The position numbers were made by a program, and so were the translations under genes. The notes under the pieces are model-generated. The model saw only the letters and a program-made list of their open reading frames with translations, was not told where the DNA came from and did not search any database. Shown here piece by piece: positions 11,234-18,041 of a stretch of DNA of 20,619 nt. Source of the DNA: DATIGJ01 sp035644155 (GTDB lineage Bacteria; Patescibacteriota; Microgenomatia; Levybacterales; UBA12049). The stretch covers positions 1 through 20,619 of the forward strand of contig DASQPC010000057.1 in NCBI GenBank assembly GCA_035644155.1, read 5' to 3'. Numbering within the stretch: the stretch's first letter is position 1; every line of letters starts with the position of its first letter.

Positions 11234-11915
11234 AAGAGAGCGTTGTAGTCATCAAGTCAAAGATTGCCCGATAGGTATTTTTTCCATGGAGGACAAGCAG
11301 AAAGTTTACTCTGGGAACAATAATGGATACGGAGGTATTGCCATCTGAGTCTTTAAGGTTTTGCAAATATGCTTGTTGTCCTGCAACAACGACATTACTA
11401 CTTGCTGCTCCACCAATTGCTAATTGTTCTTGCAGGGATCGTGAGCTTACTGAAAGAGAAATGGAGCGAGCACTGTTTGATGCGGTATTGGGATTAAAAA
11501 CAACATAGCTGGGGATTTTTGGTTCAAGAATGCCAAGATCTTGTACTGTCCACGTTGGTGGATATTTTATTGTATAGCTATATGTTGTATTGGCGTAGGT
11601 CTTCCATACGACGGAATTATTTATTGGGGTTAGCGTAGGAATTGTAGTAGGTGAGGGTTGTACAATGACAGATGGAGAAGGGAGTGCTGTTGGAACAGTT
11701 GTCGGAATTGATGGTAGTTGAGAAAGAGCAGGTTGGGTTTTTTTATTGGCAGGGGCCAGATAGAGATACAGAGTTCCTGTGAGTAATATAAGAAAGACAA
11801 TGCTGCCAATAAGCACGAGGGTTTTGTTATGTAAAAGAGCTGTTTTCGCAACTGCCAAAAAGGAGCTTTTGGATGTTTGTGCAGGTGGTTGTCCTTGTTG
11901 ATAAATTTGTTCCAT
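11223..11915 (-). CDS. Membrane-anchored protein with PsbP-like domain
   Basis: A 230-aa protein. A basic, polar cytoplasmic start (1-30) is followed by one membrane helix (about 31-53, KTLVLIGSIVFLILLTGTLY), a proline/threonine/serine-rich linker (about 55-97) as in surface proteins that cross the envelope, and a beta-rich domain from about 104 that begins TYSYTIKYPPTW. That last motif (Y-x-IxYPPxW) is typical of PsbP/MOG1-like domains, which occur in many bacterial exported proteins of unknown role. It is probably exposed outside the membrane. The neighbours upstream are two membrane glycosyltransferases, so it may be glycosylated on the linker, but that is conjecture. TTGACA lies upstream, without a well-placed -10. 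Confidence 0.75.
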   Translation of the reverse strand: MEQIYQQGQPPAQTSKSSFLAVAKTALLHNKTLVLIGSIVFLILLTGTLYLYLAPANKKTQPALSQLPSIPTTVPTALPSPSVIVQPSPTTIPTLTPINNSVVWKTYANTTYSYTIKYPPTWTVQDLGILEPKIPSYVVFNPNTASNSARSISLSVSSRSLQEQLAIGGAASSNVVVAGQQAYLQNLKDSDGNTSVSIIVPRVNFLLVLHGKNTYRAIFDLMTTTLSFTQ

Positions 11916-11948
11916 ACTTTTTATGGTTTCATATTTTATCGATGAGTG

Positions 11949-13424
11949 TCAAGGGCAAGAAGCTGCTGATTTTTTGCTTTTCTTGAGTTTTTCACAAAGC
12001 TTCAAAAGATTTTTCTCTGCTTTGTCATAGGAGGGAGTAATTGCTAAGGATTTTTTAAATTCTTTAATCGCCTCATCATATTTCCCATAACTGGCAGCTA
12101 GAACGCCAAGATCATTATGCCTAACTGCGTTTTTTTCTGTTTGCGTGATAATTGTCAAAAGCTGCGGTCGTGGATCATGCCATTGACTAAGAGTAGCGTG
12201 TGTCACTGCTATATCAAACAGCAAAAAAAGACTGATAACCACAATCCCTAGCGCCCGCAGATATTGTTTAATCATTGTTTTTGGTTTTATACCAAGCAGA
12301 TGAGAGAAAAAGTATGCTGTGAGGAGAGCTGTTCCATAGGTCGCAATAAACGCATATCTTCCCCAGAGCATTTGTATGCCATAGGTAGGAGAAGATTGGA
12401 AGGCAATGCCTAGTACTGAAAGTAAGCTTACAAAAAACCACGCTAAGCAAAACCCAATAAGTGATCGCTTGCGAATGGTTTTTATTGTGAGAAATAAAAG
12501 AAGCAAAAGGCAAACAAGCGAAAAAAGAAAATCTCCGGAAAGCATTTCTTGTGGAGTAACGAATGGTTTTGACGCGCTACTAAAAAGAAGATCGCCAGTA
12601 AACGAAGAGAGCGTTATTTTCTCAAGTGGAACAGGAACAAAAGCAAGAGCAAAGTACATAAAGAGTCGTTCTAGCAAAAGAATTATTTTAACGTAGATGT
12701 CTTCGAACAATGAACCGCGTGTCGTTATATGCAATAGATCTATCCGTATGAAAAGATAGACAGCTGCAAGAGCAAAATACGAGCAATAGACCATCCACGA
12801 CACTTTTTGTCGTTTATAAAAGCCATAGAGGATAATAAGAAAAGGTAATGAAAGACTGACTTCATAACCAAAATAGGCAAGCGTCGCAGCAAGCAAAGAG
12901 AAAAAGAGCAAGAGAAAGGTATGTTTTTTGTTTTCCAGGAAATGTTGAAAGAGATAAAAGGAGATCAAAACAAGCAAAAGACTAAACGTATCAAAGTTGC
13001 CCGTGAGATTGGCTACATTATCGATATGGAGCGGCATAATGCCAAAGATAAGAGTGGTCAAGAAACTGATAAATCTGTCTTGCACAAGCTGTTTGGTAAT
13101 AAGATACACAAAAACTAAACAAGCACAGTATAGTACTAACTCTTCAATATGATAAAAAAAGAGATTCTGGTGAAAAAAATGATAACTTACCACATAGAGG
13201 AGACTTCGTATTGGCCGATAGACTCCTTCATGCTGAAATGGAACATTGCCCATAAGCAGATTTGGCAGATGGTTGAGGTTTTGAATGCTTTTCCATGTAA
13301 AGAGAAAATCATAGTCATCATATAGAAAAGGAACCTGAAAGAGGGTGGAGAAGGTAAATAATGTGAGGACAATAGCAAAACAAAGTGCCCAAAAATCTTT
13401 TTGCCAGTTGGTCATAGATATCAT
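11949..13424 (-). CDS. GT-C-type membrane glycosyltransferase with C-terminal TPR
   Basis: This 491-aa protein is mostly hydrophobic, with roughly ten membrane segments up to residue about 415. The first external loop carries an acidic DD motif (D36-D37 in FLYDDYDF), as in GT-C enzymes such as O-mannosyltransferases that use lipid-linked sugar donors at the outer membrane face. The soluble tail is a tetratricopeptide repeat (NDLGVLAASYGKYDEAIKEF, then KKSLAITPSYDKA). The order, membrane GT-C region then TPR, recalls TMTC/PMT-like proteins. Its start overlaps the stop of the upstream paralogue by four bases (ATGA), so the two are one operon. Acceptor and sugar are unknown. Confidence 0.75.
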   Translation of the reverse strand: MISMTNWQKDFWALCFAIVLTLFTFSTLFQVPFLYDDYDFLFTWKSIQNLNHLPNLLMGNVPFQHEGVYRPIRSLLYVVSYHFFHQNLFFYHIEELVLYCACLVFVYLITKQLVQDRFISFLTTLIFGIMPLHIDNVANLTGNFDTFSLLLVLISFYLFQHFLENKKHTFLLLFFSLLAATLAYFGYEVSLSLPFLIILYGFYKRQKVSWMVYCSYFALAAVYLFIRIDLLHITTRGSLFEDIYVKIILLLERLFMYFALAFVPVPLEKITLSSFTGDLLFSSASKPFVTPQEMLSGDFLFSLVCLLLLLFLTIKTIRKRSLIGFCLAWFFVSLLSVLGIAFQSSPTYGIQMLWGRYAFIATYGTALLTAYFFSHLLGIKPKTMIKQYLRALGIVVISLFLLFDIAVTHATLSQWHDPRPQLLTIITQTEKNAVRHNDLGVLAASYGKYDEAIKEFKKSLAITPSYDKAEKNLLKLCEKLKKSKKSAASCP

Positions 13425-14620
13425 TTCAGATTAAAATAATTTTGCCAGTGCGTCCACATGGTTGTAAGTATAATTGTTTCTATCGTATAGGATAACAAAA
13501 GAAAGCCAAAGAGGATGGTGCAAATTGTTATCAAAGGGCTTTTGGGTAAGGGAGCAAGAGAAGCAACCACTGTCCCAAAAATTCCCAATAAGCCTATCTC
13601 TGCAAGATAAAGCCAACGCTGCGCAAATATCATCTCAAGAGGAATAATCTGAACAAAAAATAAAATACCAACGCCTACCCACGATAGAAAAAAGAGAAAG
13701 AGCGTCATGTTTTTAGAATGATAGTTTTTGATCCAGAGCCAAAGAATCACACAACAAGCACTAAACAAAAAGAGAATGGCTAACGCAAGCAGGATAGCAG
13801 CAATCGTTGGTTCAAAAGCATGTGGCTTGAGAGCAGTTCTCGTTGGGACAATGATTTCTCTTAGAAAGGCCGAAGCAATTTGTAAAGAAAACATAATGCG
13901 TCTTGCGATTGCATAGTCAAGCGCAGGACTTGGGAGAATTGTCAGCAGAGGATGATATGATGCATGAATTCGACAGGCAAGATAAACGCCAATGCTTATA
14001 AAAAGTGGAAAGATATATTGTTTGGCACATTTTTTATAAAGCGCATACAGTCCAACGAGCACGACAAAAAGCATACCTGTCTCTTTGGCAAAAAGCGCAA
14101 AGAGTAAAAAGATGCTAACAAGAAGTTTCTTGAGAAATGTTGGCTGTTTAGTAATACTTACTATAAAAAGCGCAAGAAGGCCAAAGAACAGACAAAGCGT
14201 GTCAGGCAGTGCCGCGATATACGCTACTAGTTCATTATTGGCAGGATGTATGAGAAAAATACTTGCAAGAAGAAAGGCGAGCTTTTGAGAAAAAAAAGTC
14301 TTATAAAATAAGAAGAGACAAGTAGTAGCTCCAAGATACAAAAGAAGTTGGATAAGATGGAGAACAAATGGATTGCCATTACCAGCAGCATAGCCGAGTG
14401 TATAGAGTAGAAAAGGAAGAGGACGATAAAAATAGCCAAAAAGTATTGTGTGTCCATTGGGGAAGACAAGTACTTTATCAAGAACGGTCAAGCTATTTTG
14501 TGCATTATGGAGCAAGGGTTGATGAACAAGCTGCGAATAATCATCTCCTGCAAATCCGGCAGAGAGGATGGGGAAATAGAGGAGCACGCCACAAAATAAA
14601 AAAACGAAAAAATATTGCAT
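13421..14620 (-). CDS. GT-C-type membrane glycosyltransferase without TPR
   Basis: A 399-aa multi-pass protein, similar in plan to its neighbour. An initial membrane helix (MQYFFVFLFCGVLLYFPILS) is followed by a loop with the acidic pair D26-D27 in AGDDYSQL, a second loop with YRPLPFLLYTLGY, and many further helices (for example LIHPANNELVAYIAALPDTL). It lacks the TPR tail. I chose ATG 14620 because a TATACT box ends six bases upstream and the protein then starts straight into a membrane helix; a TTG at 14641 would place the promoter inside the gene. It probably works in the same glycosylation pathway as the overlapping downstream gene. Confidence 0.75.
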   Translation of the reverse strand: MQYFFVFLFCGVLLYFPILSAGFAGDDYSQLVHQPLLHNAQNSLTVLDKVLVFPNGHTILFGYFYRPLPFLLYTLGYAAGNGNPFVLHLIQLLLYLGATTCLFLFYKTFFSQKLAFLLASIFLIHPANNELVAYIAALPDTLCLFFGLLALFIVSITKQPTFLKKLLVSIFLLFALFAKETGMLFVVLVGLYALYKKCAKQYIFPLFISIGVYLACRIHASYHPLLTILPSPALDYAIARRIMFSLQIASAFLREIIVPTRTALKPHAFEPTIAAILLALAILFLFSACCVILWLWIKNYHSKNMTLFLFFLSWVGVGILFFVQIIPLEMIFAQRWLYLAEIGLLGIFGTVVASLAPLPKSPLITICTILFGFLLLSYTIETIILTTMWTHWQNYFNLK

Positions 14621-14626
14621 AGAATG

Positions 14627-14662
14627 AGTATAGTGTATCAAAAGACTGAACCCATCTTTTGA
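14627..14662 (-). promoter_or_regulatory. Promoter and inverted repeat ahead of the glycosyltransferase operon
   Basis: Minus-strand TATACT (14632-14627) with six bases to ATG 14620, so a leaderless mRNA is expected. Just upstream, TCAAAAGA (14638-14645) and TCTTTTGA (14655-14662) form a perfect 8-bp inverted repeat with a 9-base spacer, covering the -35 region and suitable as an operator. Confidence 0.5.
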
Positions 14663-14713
14663 CTACAAACGAGGCTATTTTTATTCCCGGGGTTATAGTA
14701 TTATAATGAAGGA

Positions 14714-14838
14714 ATGAAGCTTCCATAGAGCAAAAGCATATATCCCTCAGGAAAAACTAACAAAATACCTTCTTTCAGAAGAACAAGCATTATTGTTGGT
14801 ACTACGAACCTCGCTTTGTGACCGCCTATCCTGTATAA
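14714..14838 (+). pseudogene. Remnant of a DUF6883-like gene with internal deletion
   Basis: ATG 14714 starts MKLP and then hits TAG. Shortly after, one frame reads IPQEKLTKYLLSEEQ, and another ends EPRFVTAYPV with a stop at 14836-14838. From memory of the family, DUF6883 proteins begin MKLPNAE..., continue with an IPxEKLxxYLLS motif and end near PRxVTAYP, so the start and the end of such a gene seem to be preserved while about two thirds of the middle is missing. A TATAAT (14702-14707) and AAGGA lie just before the start. The intact DUF4926 gene follows, the usual neighbour of DUF6883. The reading is from memory of motifs, not from an alignment. Confidence 0.5.
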
Positions 14839-14857
14839 TATTGTTTGAGGGACATAT

Positions 14858-15088
14858 ATGTTTGAAGAACTAGATACAGTCGTACTGACACATAATGTTG
14901 ATGATCATGGCCTAAAGGCAGGCGATATGGGAGCGATAGTAAATATTTATAAGAATGGTGAAGCTTATGAAGTAGAATTTGTTACGGCTTCAGGAGATAC
15001 TGTTGTGCTTTTAACTCTCGTTCAAAAGGATATCAGCCCTGTTGCAAAAAACGAAATTCTTCACGTCCGCGGATTTGCCACACAGTAA
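14858..15088 (+). CDS. DUF4926-family protein
   Basis: This 76-aa protein matches the DUF4926 pattern along its length: FEELDTVVLT at the start, GLKAGDMGAIVNIY (about 18-31), YEVEFVTASGDTVVLLTL (about 37-54) and the ending EILHVRG. The fold is probably a small beta barrel related to KOW or SH3. ATG 14858 follows GAGGGA (14847-14852) at good spacing. A TATAAT at 14834-14839 could drive it directly. DUF4926 genes often lie next to DUF6883 genes in a pair that looks like toxin and antitoxin. Here the partner is only a remnant, so this gene may be a left-over antitoxin-like member. The pairing is known to me by neighbourhood only; its biochemical role is not. Confidence 0.85.
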   Translation: MFEELDTVVLTHNVDDHGLKAGDMGAIVNIYKNGEAYEVEFVTASGDTVVLLTLVQKDISPVAKNEILHVRGFATQ

Positions 15089-15137
15089 ATTTTCTATTGC
15101 GAGGGTTGGAAGAAATCAGAACCTATTTTTTTTGTTC

Positions 15138-15458
15138 TCAAGCTGCCTCATTTAAGCTGAAGGCTTTGTCGAGTGATCGTTCAAGATTATCTGGAAATTT
15201 TGATTTTCCAGAATAGCTTGCTAAAGGCGATGAGTAATACTCTTGAAAGGGGACTCTTTCAATCTTTGGTAGTGAAGAAATGTCAGAGAACTTATCAGAT
15301 GTTTTCAAGTTATATGTATACCCAAGTTGCTTCCATTCAGATCTCAAGTTATTAATATTTTCTGTATTTAGTGCCCATCCAAATTGATTATAACGTGGAG
15401 GTAGATTGATATGTCTGTTTGAAAAAAGATGTCGATGAAGTAGAAAAAAGGGTTGAAC
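15138..15458 (-). pseudogene. Unknown reading frame without start codon, probable gene fragment
   Basis: The frame is open from just after TAG (15461-15459) to the stop at 15138 and reads like protein: RHINLPPRYNQFGWALN, then LRSEWKQLGYTYNLK, then ERVPFQEYYSSPLASYSGK, ending SLNEAA. There is no ATG. The only usable start is TTG at 15347, which would cut the well-formed N-terminal part and leave 69 aa, without a Shine-Dalgarno. I think it is the 3' part of a gene whose start was lost near the tRNA terminator. I do not recognise the family. It lies between the DUF4926 gene and the initiator tRNA, in a stretch with other gene debris. Confidence 0.4.
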
Positions 15459-15478
15459 CTAACGATTGGATTGATAAT

Positions 15479-15511
15479 AAAACAAAAATGGAAGCCTTAT
15501 ATGCTTCCATT
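15479..15511 (-). terminator. Intrinsic terminator of the initiator tRNA gene
   Basis: AATGGAAGC (15487-15495) and GCTTCCATT (15503-15511) form a perfect 9-bp stem with a 7-base loop. On the minus strand it is followed by a T-rich tract (TTTTTGTTTT). It lies nine bases downstream of the tRNA 3' end. Confidence 0.85.
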
Positions 15512-15520
15512 CCAAATGTG

Positions 15521-15589
15521 TTGCGGGGCTGGGAGTTGAACCCAGCCTATAAGATTATGAGCCTCATGTGCACCGTACACTACCCCGCG
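15521..15589 (-). tRNA. Initiator tRNA-fMet (CAU)
   Basis: Read on the minus strand. Acceptor CGCGGGG (15589-15583) pairs with CCCCGCA, leaving the C1-A72 mismatch that marks initiator tRNAs; discriminator A73 is at 15521. The anticodon loop CTCATAA gives CAU. The T-arm is CTGGG-TTCAACT-CCCAG. Oddities: the three G-C pairs normally closing the initiator anticodon stem are here A-U, G-C and G-U, the D-loop is very short, the variable region has four bases, and the whole is only 69 nt. Only CA follows A73, so CCA is completed after transcription. The terminator is just downstream and the promoter (TTGACC, 17, TATACT) just upstream. Confidence 0.88.
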
Positions 15590-15599
15590 TATGTTTCGT

Positions 15600-15639
15600 A
15601 GTATATCATTTGATTTGAGGGTGGTCAACCTGATATACT
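15600..15639. promoter_or_regulatory. Symmetrical bidirectional promoter of the two tRNA-Met genes
   Basis: AGTATATCA (15600-15608) and TGATATACT (15631-15639) are perfect inverted arms. Each holds a -10 TATACT pointing outwards. The minus promoter has TTGACC (15628-15623) at 17-base spacing and starts ten bases before the initiator tRNA. The plus promoter has TTGATT (15610-15615) at 18-base spacing and starts ahead of the elongator tRNA. The two promoters interleave completely. Confidence 0.75.
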
Positions 15640-15655
15640 TTGATGGCTAAAATTT

Positions 15656-15728
15656 GGCTGGGTAGCTCAGTGGTAGTAGCAATCGTTTCATAAGCGATCG
15701 GTCACAGGTTCGAATCCCGTCCCAGCCA
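15656..15728 (+). tRNA. tRNA-Met (CAU), elongator type
   Basis: Acceptor GGCTGGG (15656-15662) pairs fully with CCCAGCC (15721-15727), so it lacks the initiator mismatch. The anticodon stem ATCGT/GCGAT surrounds TTCATAA, giving CAT at 15689-15691. The T-arm is ACAGG-TTCGAAT-CCCGT, with discriminator A15728 and no encoded CCA. The D-stem has one mismatch. A CAU anticodon could also mark a lysidine-modified tRNA-Ile, but a UAU tRNA-Ile is already present in this window, so elongator Met is the better call. Confidence 0.85.
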
Positions 15729-15745
15729 CTTAAGAAGTTTAAAAT

Positions 15746-15844
15746 ATGGTACTTAGAAAGCATGTTGCACTTTTTTCAGATGAAGAAAAACCAACACGAC
15801 AACTCTCTACATTAGCTACAGATTTTTTGAGGAGGAGTTTTTGA
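15746..15844 (+). CDS. Possible 32-aa leader peptide overlapping the murI start
   Basis: ATG 15746 opens a 32-codon frame (MVLRKHVALFSDEEKPTRQL..., ending FLRRSF) that stops with TGA at 15842-15844, overlapping the TTG start of murI by two bases. The murI Shine-Dalgarno (AGGAGG) lies inside it, so translation of the two could be coupled. The frame looks protein-like, but it is short, has no recognised family and no good ribosome binding site. It could equally be the tail of a lost gene. Confidence 0.35.
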   Translation: MVLRKHVALFSDEEKPTRQLSTLATDFLRRSF

Positions 15845-16632
15845 ATAACAATCCTATCGGTATACTTGATTCAGGGCTTGGTGGATTGACAGTTTTGAAG
15901 GAAATAGGAGTGCAACTACCAAATGAATCGACTGTTTATATTGGTGATTCTCAGAACGCACCATATGGATCCAAAACAAAAGAGGAGATTTATCAACTTG
16001 CCAAACGACTTGTGGAATTTCTTCTTGAGAACCAAGTAAAGCTTATTGTTGTTGCCTGTAATACCATTACAGTGAGTTGTATTAGCGCGTTGCGGGATGC
16101 ATATCCAACTATTCCAATTGTTGGAACGGTGCCTGTAATAAAAACAGCGGGGACGCTTACAAAAAATAGACGCATTGGTATTCTTTCTACCACACGAACA
16201 GCAACAAGCGCGTATCAGAAACAGCTTATTGAGCAATTTGCTTCTGATTGTCAGGTCATTTCTCATGGGACTGATTTGTTGGTACCGCTTATTGAAAAAG
16301 GTGAAACGAAAAGTGAAAAAATGATTCATGTTTTAGAGCGCGAATTGGCAATTTTTCAAAAGGGGAATGTGGATGTCTTAGTGCTTGGTTCCACGCATTT
16401 TCCTTTTCTTCGCGATCAGATACAGGAAATGCTTGGCCCAAAAGTGAGTGTTATTGATTCTGGAACAGCTATTGCTCGGCGCGTAAAATGGATTTTAGAG
16501 AACAATAATATTGTGACTACAAGACCAGCGCCAGAATATCTGTTTTACACAACAGGAAATACAGAGATTGCAAAAAAATTATTAGCAGGTACAATAGCAG
16601 AGGGAAATACCTTTTCTCTAGTTTATTTATGA
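15841..16632 (+). CDS. murI: Glutamate racemase homologue with one catalytic cysteine replaced
   Basis: The 263-aa protein matches glutamate racemase over its length. It starts IGILDSGLGGLTVLK (D10, S11), then GDSQNAPYGSK (35-45), and carries the first catalytic cysteine C73 in VACNTIT. The second motif, usually GCTHYP, reads GSTHFP, so the expected catalytic cysteine is S184, with T185 and H186 kept. MurI interconverts L- and D-glutamate with one cysteine acting from each side; losing one should slow or bias the reaction, unless serine is tolerated or the true substrate differs. The TTG start (15841) is fixed by AGGAGG (15830-15835) and homology. It overlaps murD by four bases (ATGA), so the D-glutamate producer and user are coupled. 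Confidence 0.9.
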   Translation: MNNNPIGILDSGLGGLTVLKEIGVQLPNESTVYIGDSQNAPYGSKTKEEIYQLAKRLVEFLLENQVKLIVVACNTITVSCISALRDAYPTIPIVGTVPVIKTAGTLTKNRRIGILSTTRTATSAYQKQLIEQFASDCQVISHGTDLLVPLIEKGETKSEKMIHVLERELAIFQKGNVDVLVLGSTHFPFLRDQIQEMLGPKVSVIDSGTAIARRVKWILENNNIVTTRPAPEYLFYTTGNTEIAKKLLAGTIAEGNTFSLVYL

Positions 16633-18008
16633 TTATTGATTTAAAAAATAAAAAAGTTGCAATTCTTGGTTTGGGTGTTGAAGGTGTTGCGAGTTTTCGT
16701 TTTCTTAGCAAAAAAGGTGCAGAGATTTGGATCTTGGATAAAAGAAAAAAAGAAGATCTTGATCAACATTTTTTAGCAGAAATAGAAAAGACAGATGTGA
16801 CATTTGTTTTGGGTGAAGATTATCTAAAAAATCTTTCTCAGTTTGCTGTTATCGTGAGAAGTCCTGGAGTACGAAAGTTGTCGCCAGAGTTAGTTCAAGC
16901 AGAAAAGGAAGGTGTGACAATAACCTCACAAACAAAACTCTTTTTTGATTACTGTCCTTGTCCTATAATCGGTGTTACCGGCACAAAAGGAAAGGGAACT
17001 ACAAGTTCGCTTATCTACCAAATGCTTAAGACAGAAGGTCGAGATGTGTATTTGGGAGGTAATATTGGGACACCTCCACTTGCTTTTTTTGATAAACTTA
17101 CAGCTCAATCACTAGTCGTCTTGGAGCTTTCAAGCTTTCAACTACAGGACCTTCATAAGAGTCCTCATATTGCAGTCATGTTGATGGTCACCAGTGAGCA
17201 TTTAGATTATCACAAAACGCTTGAAGAGTATATTGAAGCGAAACGAAATATTTTAAGATTTCAAACGGAAAAGGATTTTACCATTCTCAATCGTGATTAT
17301 CCTGCGACAAATGAATCTGATGTTCATACAGAAGGCAAAATCTATTTTGTCTCTCGAGAACGCGAAACGGAAAATGGCTGTTTTGCAATCGGGGACAAAA
17401 TTATAATCCGTAAAAATGGGAATGATCAAGAGATTATTGAAACACGAGATATTTTACTGCCAGGCAAACACAACCTCGAAAATGCCTGTGCTGCTGTTAT
17501 GGCGGCCAATCTTGCCGGTGTGGGGAAGGAAACAATTGTGCACGTGCTAAAGACTTTTGCCGGACTTGAGCATCGGTTGGAGCTGGTAGGTGAAGTGAAT
17601 GGCGTGAAGTATTATGATGATTCTTTTTCGACAACGCCAGAGACAGCAATAGCTGCTATTGAAGCATTTGGAAAGCCAGAGATCCTTATCTTGGGTGGAT
17701 CAAGCAAAAACAGTGACTTTTCAATACTTGGGAGGGTGATTAAAGAAGCAAAAAATATTAAAGCGATTATTGGTATTGGAACGGAGTGGGAACGGATCAA
17801 GGAGAGCTTTTCTTATGATAAAACAAATATTTTACTGCTTGAAGGAGCACGTGATATGAAAACGATTGTGCATGCAGCAGCAAAGATAGCAAAACCTGGT
17901 GATGTTGTGGTGCTTTCTCCTGCTTGTGCAAGTTTTGGCATGTTTAAAAACTATAAAGAGCGAGGAGAGCAATTTAAGGAAGAGGTTGCTCATTTAGGAC
18001 TGGTATAG
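16629..18008 (+). CDS. murD: UDP-N-acetylmuramoyl-L-alanine:D-glutamate ligase
   Basis: The 459-aa MurD is a normal-length Mur ligase. The N-terminal UDP-binding domain begins AILGLGVEGVASFRFL (11-26). The central ATPase domain has the P-loop GVTGTKGKGTTS (115-126) and LELSSFQL. The C-terminal domain has HRLELVGEVNGVKYYDDSFS, LILGGSSKNSDF and SPACASFGMFKNYKERG, all typical of MurD. It adds D-glutamate to UDP-MurNAc-L-alanine in the cytoplasm, using ATP. Direct overlap with murI (ATGA, 16629-16632) matches the pathway order, as MurI makes its substrate. There is no separate promoter; expression should follow murI. ftsH follows after 33 bases with its own promoter. Confidence 0.95.
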   Translation: MIIDLKNKKVAILGLGVEGVASFRFLSKKGAEIWILDKRKKEDLDQHFLAEIEKTDVTFVLGEDYLKNLSQFAVIVRSPGVRKLSPELVQAEKEGVTITSQTKLFFDYCPCPIIGVTGTKGKGTTSSLIYQMLKTEGRDVYLGGNIGTPPLAFFDKLTAQSLVVLELSSFQLQDLHKSPHIAVMLMVTSEHLDYHKTLEEYIEAKRNILRFQTEKDFTILNRDYPATNESDVHTEGKIYFVSRERETENGCFAIGDKIIIRKNGNDQEIIETRDILLPGKHNLENACAAVMAANLAGVGKETIVHVLKTFAGLEHRLELVGEVNGVKYYDDSFSTTPETAIAAIEAFGKPEILILGGSSKNSDFSILGRVIKEAKNIKAIIGIGTEWERIKESFSYDKTNILLLEGARDMKTIVHAAAKIAKPGDVVVLSPACASFGMFKNYKERGEQFKEEVAHLGLV

Positions 18009-18020
18009 CCTCATAGTTTG

Positions 18021-18029
18021 TGTTATACT
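18021..18029 (+). promoter_or_regulatory. Extended -10 promoter of ftsH
   Basis: TGT followed by TATACT (18024-18029), 12 bases before ATG 18042, implies a leader of only about six bases. No Shine-Dalgarno is present, and no convincing -35 is found. Confidence 0.5.
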
Positions 18030-18041
18030 GGGTATTACGTT

